Origin: Ustilago trichophora
Lineage: Eukaryota > Basidiomycota > Ustilaginomycetes > Ustilaginales > Ustilaginaceae
Length of the DNA: 64,000 nucleotides
Assembly: GCA_900323505.1 (NCBI GenBank)
Contig: OOIN01000005.1
Span: 186,001 to 250,000, forward strand
Reading direction: 5' to 3'
The first letter of the stretch is position 1, and every line of letters starts with the position of its first letter. Position numbers and translations under genes: made by a program. Positions 50,688-59,042 of the stretch are shown here, one piece after another. The notes under the pieces were generated by a model that was not told the origin of the DNA, did not search any database, and was given only the letters and a program-made list of their open reading frames with translations.

Positions 50688-53009
50688 ATGCCAAGGGGAG
50701 TCAAGAGAACCAGTGCGCGGCTGGAAGATGGCCAGGACGGCTTCGACCCGAAAGTGAATCCGGCTTCTGCCAAGCTAGCAAAGCCTGCAGACAGTCGTGG
50801 TCTCCGTGCTTACCAGCCAATCGTCATCTCGGATGATTCCGGCTCCGACATCGATGCTCAAGCTGCGCAAGACAATCCCAACGCTCTCTTCACAGAAACC
50901 CTATCAAGCAAGTTCACTTATCACAGTCCCACCAAGGCCCGACTCCAACGCCAAACAACTTCCACCAAGGCCAACTCAGAGCCACTTGAGCCCAATGCCG
51001 CGACAGCACAGCTTCCCTCCGCTTTGTCATCATCATCGTCATCACCATCATCATCAGCCAAGACGCTCTCTCCGTTTGTCAAAGAGGACACATCGGCATC
51101 GGCATCGGCATCGACATCTATGAAAGAACCTCCAGTGCCTCTTCGAAAGAAATGCAAGAGTTCCAACGTTGCTCAACAAGCAGCGATACAACTCAAAAAG
51201 ACAATCGAGCGTGCCAAGGAGGACGGCGTCTCTCCGCTGGATCTCTCTCCAGTCTCTGCCGCGGGATTTCGACTCATCTCTCGATGCTCCTTTTGCGCCA
51301 ACTCCTTTACGAAGTCGGCTTCATCCAAGATCAAGCAAGAACATATGGCTTTCTGTGCCGCCCTCAACAAGATCACCAGCACCGAATCAGCCGTCCGTCT
51401 CATCGCTGATGATGTCCGAAGCGCCCTCGAACGCGACGAGGCAGACAAGAGGAAAGCCCGAGACCAGCGTACCATCCTCCAAGACGTGGTCCAAGAGGCA
51501 GACATTGTCATGCACGAGGGTCGCGCAAGTCAGATCGCAGCCTCACCCAAGAAGCGCGGCAAAGATGCTATCATCACCAGAAAGGCCATCAAGCGTACCA
51601 CCAAGGCATCCTTCTTTTCGGAACAGCATTTCGACACCTACGCTTCGGCATCACATGCCAAACACAAGCTATTACCCGCTCGTGAGGCAATGGCTGCCGC
51701 TCGTGACGTCGCCAATCGGTTGATCGGTAGCTCGACCCCCCTCGCAACGCACTCGAGCAAAGTTGAGCAAGATGATGAAAGCAACGGCAAGCCCGAAGCT
51801 GTGAACGAGCCTCCTCGCACATCTTCCAAAGATGCTCTGCTTACCACTCCAAAGAAGAGGAAAGAGCGATCCTTCACACCTGTCGATGATGTCAGTCCTG
51901 CTCAGACGGGTGGCAACAGAGATGCCAGCAAGAGCCTCTCGAATCTGTCCCTTGAGCAGGTCTTGGCGTCCATCTCACCAGCCAGCCCAGAGAAGAAGAG
52001 CCCCGTCAAAGCCCTTCAAGTGTCTCGCCAGCGTCAAGCTTCGCGCGAGCAAGACATGTCCTTGGGGTCCGATGGTGCGAGGCACAGCCTCGGCAGCCCA
52101 AGCCATTTGAGCTCTTGTAGTCCTAGCTTTAGCTTGCCGCCAACCCAGCTTTTTGGACCCTCAAAGCTGGCTCAACGTCAGCAGGCTCTTGTCGGCCCCA
52201 AGCTTTTCGGCGCCGAAACAACTAGTCGTTCACTTCTTGATCTCGTCAGCGATAAGCACAAGGCAGAAGTTAACGCGACTTACGGCGATACCAAGCGAAA
52301 GGCCATCGATACTGATGTACCGGACATCGACGCAAAGAGACAAAAGTCGACCGCGCTCGACTCTGACATGGACGTTGATGATCAGACCGTTGTTACAGTC
52401 CTGCCGGCTCAACCCGGCGATTTGCATCATTCAACGACCGGTAAGCTTCAAGATCAAGAACACAGTCACAGCCACTCGGAATCACTCGCGGCAAATGAAA
52501 AAGGCACAACTCACCACATTGATAACAAGATTTTACCCCAACAAAGACAGGTCGCAGCAGAAGGGCCGGAGACGTCTATAACAATGCTCAAGAATGGTAG
52601 CGATGAAAAGATTGTAGAACTTGACGCTGAGAGCATCGAGGAAGACGATGATGACGAGGACGCGCAATCCTATCTCGAACTCCTCGAGCCGCTCGAGCCA
52701 CCACCCGAGCCTATCATCTCGCAAACATATAGTCTCTCCGAATCTTCGTTCGACGACGACGTGGATGAACCCGATGCATCAGAGACAGCCTACAGAAGCA
52801 GAAGGATGCTGGTCGCAAGTGGCGGCGGCTCGATCACGCTCGACTATCGCCGCAAAACGGGTCACACCGACACACCCTCACTTATTTCACGAGACACTGT
52901 CTTCCCAGCATGTTCCCAAAACCAAGCACGCTATCGCACCGTCTCGAACTCTGACCCTGAGCTATTGCACATCACAGATGACAGTTGCAGTAGCAGTCCT
53001 CAGCCTTAA
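50688..53009 (+). CDS. SLX4-like structure-specific endonuclease scaffold
   Basis: A 773-residue protein, probably the SLX4 scaffold that activates the SLX1 nuclease on branched DNA during repair. Features: basic start (MPRGVKRTSARLEDG), a SUMO-interaction-like acidic site QPIVISDDSGSDID near 45-60, a UBZ-like zinc finger near 200-220 (CSFCANSF, then H-x3-C in EHMAFC), then RTILQDVVQEADIVMHEGRA near 265-285, AREAMAAARDVANRLIG, and TQLFGPSKLAQRQQ near 486. These short blocks in this order resemble basidiomycete SLX4. The C-terminal part is acidic (EEDDDDEDAQSYLELLEPLE) and I cannot define the SLX1-binding helical domain. The start at 50688 is preferred over the longer frame to 50265. A different zinc-finger repair protein is the alternative. 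Confidence 0.55.
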   Translation: MPRGVKRTSARLEDGQDGFDPKVNPASAKLAKPADSRGLRAYQPIVISDDSGSDIDAQAAQDNPNALFTETLSSKFTYHSPTKARLQRQTTSTKANSEPLEPNAATAQLPSALSSSSSSPSSSAKTLSPFVKEDTSASASASTSMKEPPVPLRKKCKSSNVAQQAAIQLKKTIERAKEDGVSPLDLSPVSAAGFRLISRCSFCANSFTKSASSKIKQEHMAFCAALNKITSTESAVRLIADDVRSALERDEADKRKARDQRTILQDVVQEADIVMHEGRASQIAASPKKRGKDAIITRKAIKRTTKASFFSEQHFDTYASASHAKHKLLPAREAMAAARDVANRLIGSSTPLATHSSKVEQDDESNGKPEAVNEPPRTSSKDALLTTPKKRKERSFTPVDDVSPAQTGGNRDASKSLSNLSLEQVLASISPASPEKKSPVKALQVSRQRQASREQDMSLGSDGARHSLGSPSHLSSCSPSFSLPPTQLFGPSKLAQRQQALVGPKLFGAETTSRSLLDLVSDKHKAEVNATYGDTKRKAIDTDVPDIDAKRQKSTALDSDMDVDDQTVVTVLPAQPGDLHHSTTGKLQDQEHSHSHSESLAANEKGTTHHIDNKILPQQRQVAAEGPETSITMLKNGSDEKIVELDAESIEEDDDDEDAQSYLELLEPLEPPPEPIISQTYSLSESSFDDDVDEPDASETAYRSRRMLVASGGGSITLDYRRKTGHTDTPSLISRDTVFPACSQNQARYRTVSNSDPELLHITDDSCSSSPQP

Positions 53010-53270
53010 TACCCCCCACTTTTTCCCTTTCTTATACCATCATCTTGACAAACGCAGCCTTGTGCAAATACCCGGCAATTATGGATTTTCAGCATAATCT
53101 TGTCATCATCATCCTGTTCATATGTCGCAGTCAATGTAGTACCTCTACTCTCCGACGTTTTTCGCTCTCACTCATTCTTTCAACTTCACCCTGACACGGC
53201 ACACCCTTTGAGTTCAATCCGCGTCAAACGTAGGATCATGACATCTCATTACACGTCTACAGCTGCGTGT

Positions 53271-56200
53271 CTACAGCTCGTCGTGAACATGGGCGTCAAC
53301 CTGCATCGCAGACCTGTGTCCCTTCTCGATCTGACTATCAGGTGCAACTACACTGCTGCCAACCCTCTTCTGCTCCACCAACCTCTGCGCCAGTTTCGCC
53401 ACCTCCTCGTCATAGACCGTCCATTCTGGGATCTGTCTCCTGGCTCTATCCAGCTTTGGCTCTTTGGTCTTTGGATTTGAGCAGAGATCGATGGTTTTGG
53501 CTTTATCTAGCCAGTCGTTGGAGCACCAAGTTTCGCACCAGAGCCACTCCTTGTCGAGGGTGTGGATCGGTAAGCTTGCCTGCATATTGTTGGGGAGATC
53601 CTGGTCGAGGTTGCTTAAGGAGTTGGGGTCGGCAGAGAGCGCCTGGTATTGACCTCTGAGTCGATCTCCAGCAGCAAAGAGGCGGAATCGGTTGAGGTCC
53701 ACCACATACAGCGCCGAGATGTGGTAGGGTCGACCACGCAGATAGTCCTTCCAATAGCCCTGCTTCCAAAACCTGAAGCCGTCCATATCCTCCGAATCAT
53801 CACCCATGGGTGGATATCCATACACTTTACCACCCAAATCCAAATCTACCAGCTCCTTCATATCCGTCCTCACCACCTGGTCAGCATCGACAAAGATCAC
53901 TTTACCCAAGTCTAATGGAAACAGCGTATCCAAGAACAAAATCTTGTACCCCCAAATGGTCCTCTGCTTCTCCTTTTGCGATCGTAGCCAGTGTGGCCAA
54001 GCATATGTAACCAGCTCATACTGGAACCCATACTCCTCCGCCAAGTGAGGGATGAATTCCTTGAACGAAGGGGAGAGGAAGTTTTCGATAAACCAAAATT
54101 TGACGCTGCTATTGGTGTGTTTGAGAACCGAGAGGATCATGATGTACGTCATGCGTTCGTACAGATGTCCACTGGCAACGGTGAAGATGTTGATATCCGC
54201 ATGCTTGCGCACAGCCACCCCAGAGCCGCTGCTCGAGCCGGAGCCGGAGCCAGAGGCAACTTTGCGTGCTAGAGAGGCAACTCTGTCTTTGGCCGAGAAA
54301 AAGAGTTGTCCAGCACTGGCGGCTACTCTACCTTCACTATCACTGCGATGCTTTCTAACCGGTCGTCCTTGCGCATCCAGCTCCTCGAGCAGCTCTTCAC
54401 TCTTTTTCCCTGCCCGCTTTGCGACACGAGGATAGATCGTGAGCCCAGAAAGCGTGTCCAGCGTCACATCTTCACCCGTCAACCCCACAGGCGGGCTATT
54501 CCAACCGCTGGCTCCAACGCTCTGCATCTCGTACAACTCGTCGCTCCTTCCAGGACGAATGCGAAGCTTCCACAAACCGGGTTCGGCTTTAAATTGGAAA
54601 TAGGCCATGTTGGCCATGACGATCGTATCCAGACTTTTGCCTGCATCCGGCGTCTCTAGCAGCAACTGCAGCCCACGTGGGACATTGATAGATAGACCGT
54701 CCTTATCCTCCCTCGCATGGCCTTCGATAAGGAGATGCTTGAGCTCGTATACTGCCTTTACGCCCTTCTTTCGCAATGGAGAGGGAACATCAGCAAGCCG
54801 AATGTTGTCCAGATCGTAGATAGCTTCCATCGGCATTGTCAACCACGGCGCAGGGGCGTCCAGACCCAGTGTCAAAACAGCCTCCTCTGGCATGTCAAAG
54901 AAGCGCAATTCCTCACCTAGCACTTTCCCATCCGGGTCAAATCGCAACCGGTGCGGGGCACTGAAGCGGTAGAACCTCTTCAGCGGCAATTCCCTTACTT
55001 TCACCTCTGGATTCAGCACCACCCGCAAATACACCCCTTCCAATTCGACCAGCATGCGAAGGATACTGCTCCATCGCTGAGCAGCTTCCGAAAGTGGATT
55101 GAGCAGCAGTGTAACTCTGATATCCGCCGTCTCCTTGTTACCCACCTCAAAGACGTGTTCAGGAGTTCCGAGCTGCTCGGGCAACCCTGATCGAGAGCTA
55201 GCCTTGGGCGTGAATACACCTTGACCAGCAGCCCCCTCCGCATAGATGCCGTTCATCACGGAGAGCGTGGCGAAGATCAAGTTCTGTCGCTGGCGGGCGT
55301 CCATCGAGTCAACATCGGCGCGAAGCAGCTTCAAGGCTTGGGTGATATAAGGCAATTTCTGGCCCGCTTCGTACTCGACAAGTGCCGTGATATCACGCGG
55401 CTCGATGGAGGTCAGAGCAAGATTGGAGACGAGATGTCCGTCGACTATAATTGCTGGGCTGTGGAGGCCCAGGGTGGAAGCGATCGGTTTGAGGGCGTTC
55501 CAGAATTTACGGGCTGCCTTGACGGTGTCGGGAGAGCTGGGAGATAGGTTGAGAGTATGCAAGAGTTGTTCTCGTGTGTCTTGAGCCAGGGTGAGGATGT
55601 GAAGCATCTGGGCGGGGTTTACTGGCTCCACATTTTTGTCGGTGAGAAGTCGATAGAGCAGCGTCGATCCCGAGAGATCACGAGCATTCACTTGTCCTGA
55701 ACCGGTCGATGGGACGTGCAGAAGGCCAAGCCGGAACTTGACATTGTCCTGAGCTAGCGCTTCGAAAGATCTCGTCAGCAACCCAAGTCCATCTTGACTA
55801 TCGAGATCCGCGATCACCCAAACGGTCGAGTTGAGCAGCGCCTGATCTTCCTCCGTCTTCGCTTGGACTGGGTAGAAGAACTTGAATACCGTCTCCAACA
55901 CTTCCTCTGGCACCGCACCGTCTACAAGAGCAGAGAACAGGTCCACCGCGGCATGATGCACCCCTGCGCCATCCCCGCCACTACCTGCATCAGCCACCAG
56001 CGCCGACCTGAACGAGAGCGCCCCGACCGAGTCATAGAACCACGTGCTCAGCCCTTCGTCACTCCCGCTGATCTGTCCATAGTAGATCTGGGGTGCGAGC
56101 ACCTGGATCTGCTCCTGAATCGATTGGTGAATCAGATGCACGATTTGCGGGTGGAAAGGTTGATGCTGGCCATTGACAAAGACGTGACCACTTGCGCTTT

Positions 56201-58265
56201 CTGTGCGGGTTGCTCGGAGACGATTGATGTATGCCCGGGCCATTTCTTCCTTCTGAGTGTAGATGGGGTCGGATCCGGAGAGGACTCTGTCGAACTTGGT
56301 CGCGAGCGATCCGTCCGAGTCGATGGATTTGAGCGCGAAGTGGGCCTCCTTGACAGCGAGAGATACGTCGAGTGCATCTGCTGTGCCGGCCCTGCTTGAC
56401 GCTGCTTTGCGGAGCACGTCAGAGATCAGTTGGGGAGATGATTCCTCGAGCAGGAACCAGAACAGACGAGCCATGCGGATCGAGTCGCTGTTTGCTTCGT
56501 CTTCAAGTCCACCAGGCACCAGACCCCAGTGCAGACCGACACGACCCAAACTCTGAATCACCGTCTCGGACAGGAACCTACAGCTCTCTCTAGAGGTCAG
56601 ATCGAGTACGAGGACCACGTTGAATAAGTTTAGCGACAGGCGAGGGAACTTGCCTGGCCACATGGGACGCAGCAGGTCCATCAGATCATTCGACCAGTCC
56701 TTGGTAGCTTCGTCGTTCTCTAGATCGTTCAACCAAGTAATTGCGCCCGTAGTAGTCCCTTCAGAAGCAGATCTGACCTCGATCCGATCACTAGCGTCGA
56801 ACACAGCCGCAGCAGTATTCCCCTCCGCCTGTGCGACAAACGCCCGCCCAATCAAACTGGACGAGATCAGATCGCCCGCCTCCGTAACATTCAGCCCTGC
56901 CAACCTATGCTGCAATGCATGGCTCCACTTTCTCTCCCTCCTCAGAGTCTCCAATAACTTCAGCGGGATAAAGTCTCGCGTACTGGTACTCTTCCCGTTC
57001 AACCACAGATCCGACGCTCCTGGCTCGATGCGCATCCCTGCCAGACCCAACACGCCCTCTACCAGCGCTGCGGACTCATCGCCCTCGTCCCATTTGATTG
57101 AGCTTGCCAATGAAGTTGCGTGCGATGGAAAGTTCTGCGAGAGCTCCTGTAGAGCGCGTAGCGGGTCGGGGGAGTCCATGATCAGGCGGGCTGCTTTGAT
57201 GCCAAGGTCGGCGATCTGGTCGTCAGTGATGGTGGAGAGCGTGGCCGTGGAGGCGATGTCGGCATCGGCACCGATCTGTTCCCGCAACCATAGCAGATCA
57301 GCAGAAGCCGCCGCGGACGCAGCGCCTTCCTCACCAGAACCTGCGAGAACACCTACTTCGCCCACCTCGCTGTCGTCTTTGAGCTTACGATCGTCAATCA
57401 CGAGATAGTCGACTTTCTTGAGGTCCAAAATAGCGCCGTAGCCAGAGAGAAGGGTTGTTCGATCGGCATCCTGCGTCGTTGTTGCATTCACCTCGTCGTC
57501 AGCGGCGTTGAGCCGAGGCCTCCAGCGGAGAGTGTACGATGCTCCTTCTGCGTCATCCGCACTGCTGACGTGCTCTTCAAGCGTAGAGAAGAGCTCCTTG
57601 AAGTTATCTGAGTATGGGTCTGCGTAGAGTACGAACGATTGCGTGCCTGCATTGGCGGTACGGGGGTGACCGAATGCCACTTGTTCTCCCTTGCTGCTTG
57701 GAGAAGATAGTTTCTCCTGAAGAGCTCTTCGTAAGTCCTCACCAGAGCATAGCACTGAATCCTGATGGTGCACCCAACTGATACATCCATCATCCGTCCC
57801 TCCCTTCTGCTTCCTCCACACCTCTTCCAAACCCAGCGTCTCGTACAGCTGTACAAAAGCCTGAATCCTCGGACTACCATTCTTGAGCGCCAGCGACATA
57901 CGCCACGTATCCAACGCCTCTTCGACATGCCTATCCTCTGTCCCGAAGAGTTTATTCGATTTGATCAGCTCTTCCGCCGACTTGGCTAGCCACTCATCAG
58001 ATGCAGCCCTCAGCTCTTGTGCGCTGTACTTGGCACTGAGAAGCTTGATGAGGGGGAAGAAGCTCCCCGGTTGTTGGGATCGTGCTGCCTCCAACAGCTC
58101 TAGCAAGAAAGGTGATCCATGGCTGGGAAGTTGAATTTGCGACCATGAGGCCCGAAGTTGCACTTTGACAGGGGAAGATTGATCTGCATTGGCCACGCTG
58201 CTAGTTAGTGCCAGAGTGAGGGCGAGCCAGCCCCAGCCCGCGATTAGCAGTGGAAGAGCTCGCAT
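53271..58265 (-). CDS. UDP-glucose:glycoprotein glucosyltransferase (ER folding sensor)
   Basis: A 1664-residue soluble ER-lumen enzyme that re-glucosylates N-glycans on misfolded glycoproteins so that they re-enter the calnexin cycle. The start at 58265 opens a signal peptide (MRALPLLIAGWGWLALTLAL...). The long N-terminal part forms the thioredoxin-like folding-sensor domains. The catalytic GT24 domain occupies about 1350-1640: INIFTVASGHLYERMTYIM, KFWFIENFLSPSFKEFIP, TYAWPHWLRSQKEKQR, ILFLDTLFPLDLGKVIFVDA with the metal-binding DADQ near 1460, YHISALYVVDLNRFR, NLDQDLPNNMQ and WLWCETWCSN. The protein ends in HDEL, the ER retrieval signal. Length matches fungal UGGT. The frame continues 78 residues upstream of the chosen Met without protein-like sequence. 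Baker's yeast has only an inactive relative (Kre5); this one keeps the catalytic motifs. Confidence 0.96.
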   Translation of the reverse strand: MRALPLLIAGWGWLALTLALTSSVANADQSSPVKVQLRASWSQIQLPSHGSPFLLELLEAARSQQPGSFFPLIKLLSAKYSAQELRAASDEWLAKSAEELIKSNKLFGTEDRHVEEALDTWRMSLALKNGSPRIQAFVQLYETLGLEEVWRKQKGGTDDGCISWVHHQDSVLCSGEDLRRALQEKLSSPSSKGEQVAFGHPRTANAGTQSFVLYADPYSDNFKELFSTLEEHVSSADDAEGASYTLRWRPRLNAADDEVNATTTQDADRTTLLSGYGAILDLKKVDYLVIDDRKLKDDSEVGEVGVLAGSGEEGAASAAASADLLWLREQIGADADIASTATLSTITDDQIADLGIKAARLIMDSPDPLRALQELSQNFPSHATSLASSIKWDEGDESAALVEGVLGLAGMRIEPGASDLWLNGKSTSTRDFIPLKLLETLRRERKWSHALQHRLAGLNVTEAGDLISSSLIGRAFVAQAEGNTAAAVFDASDRIEVRSASEGTTTGAITWLNDLENDEATKDWSNDLMDLLRPMWPGKFPRLSLNLFNVVLVLDLTSRESCRFLSETVIQSLGRVGLHWGLVPGGLEDEANSDSIRMARLFWFLLEESSPQLISDVLRKAASSRAGTADALDVSLAVKEAHFALKSIDSDGSLATKFDRVLSGSDPIYTQKEEMARAYINRLRATRTESASGHVFVNGQHQPFHPQIVHLIHQSIQEQIQVLAPQIYYGQISGSDEGLSTWFYDSVGALSFRSALVADAGSGGDGAGVHHAAVDLFSALVDGAVPEEVLETVFKFFYPVQAKTEEDQALLNSTVWVIADLDSQDGLGLLTRSFEALAQDNVKFRLGLLHVPSTGSGQVNARDLSGSTLLYRLLTDKNVEPVNPAQMLHILTLAQDTREQLLHTLNLSPSSPDTVKAARKFWNALKPIASTLGLHSPAIIVDGHLVSNLALTSIEPRDITALVEYEAGQKLPYITQALKLLRADVDSMDARQRQNLIFATLSVMNGIYAEGAAGQGVFTPKASSRSGLPEQLGTPEHVFEVGNKETADIRVTLLLNPLSEAAQRWSSILRMLVELEGVYLRVVLNPEVKVRELPLKRFYRFSAPHRLRFDPDGKVLGEELRFFDMPEEAVLTLGLDAPAPWLTMPMEAIYDLDNIRLADVPSPLRKKGVKAVYELKHLLIEGHAREDKDGLSINVPRGLQLLLETPDAGKSLDTIVMANMAYFQFKAEPGLWKLRIRPGRSDELYEMQSVGASGWNSPPVGLTGEDVTLDTLSGLTIYPRVAKRAGKKSEELLEELDAQGRPVRKHRSDSEGRVAASAGQLFFSAKDRVASLARKVASGSGSGSSSGSGVAVRKHADINIFTVASGHLYERMTYIMILSVLKHTNSSVKFWFIENFLSPSFKEFIPHLAEEYGFQYELVTYAWPHWLRSQKEKQRTIWGYKILFLDTLFPLDLGKVIFVDADQVVRTDMKELVDLDLGGKVYGYPPMGDDSEDMDGFRFWKQGYWKDYLRGRPYHISALYVVDLNRFRLFAAGDRLRGQYQALSADPNSLSNLDQDLPNNMQASLPIHTLDKEWLWCETWCSNDWLDKAKTIDLCSNPKTKEPKLDRARRQIPEWTVYDEEVAKLAQRLVEQKRVGSSVVAPDSQIEKGHRSAMQVDAHVHDEL

Positions 58266-59042
58266 CCTTCGCTTGCTTACTAGATGCTTGTCGAAGCAAT
58301 GCAGTAGAAAGGAAAGTCGAAGCTGATGATGTGATGATGTGGTGATGTTGTGGTGATGGTGTGTAGGATGAAAGGAAGCTTCAAGTGTGCGTTTGCGGAT
58401 GGGACCCTGAAAGCAGGAAGAAATTAAGTTCAGGTCTGGTGGCCAAAGCGTTGCCTGCTCCACGTCGACTTGCGCCATCTTACGTCCCACACTGAGCAAG
58501 CACCTCCCGTCGCCCTGGTTTGCCGACTTGTTCTCGATTCACTCTCTCTTTTGAGTACAACACATCGCCTGATCACCTCAATCACACCATGACATTCACA
58601 GCCTGCATCAGCAAAGGAAGAAAGAAAAGACACTATTCCGATTTCCGAAAGACAATCCTTTCCGGCGAAGGCAATTAGTCCCGTTTCTACAAAAACAGGT
58701 GGAAGCCCCTCGGATCAGAATCATTCTGCGCAGCAGAAAGACCCGATGCGGAAGGCCAAGGTGACAGAAAGAAGGAGCAGATGCGTTGCTTGAGGCGCAA
58801 TTCTTGTTGAAGGCGACGATCCATCTCGACAGACGCTACGGCCAACCACTCCACCCCCTTCCCATCGAGACCAGCTCGACATGGGGAGGCTGTTGGTGAC
58901 CTGTATCGTCGTCCGTGAAATCATCCTCCTCTTACAGAAGGGATCTACAGCAACGACAAAGCAGAAGAACGAAGGAAGATGATAGTAAAGGGGAGAGAGA
59001 CGAGCACAACAAGAACTAAAGGTAGTTCGTCACCAAGACTGA
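58266..59042. other. intergenic upstream of UGGT
   Basis: 777 bp: UGGT promoter and 3' flank of the RlpA-like gene, both on the minus strand. No gene or clear motif is supported. Confidence 0.55.
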
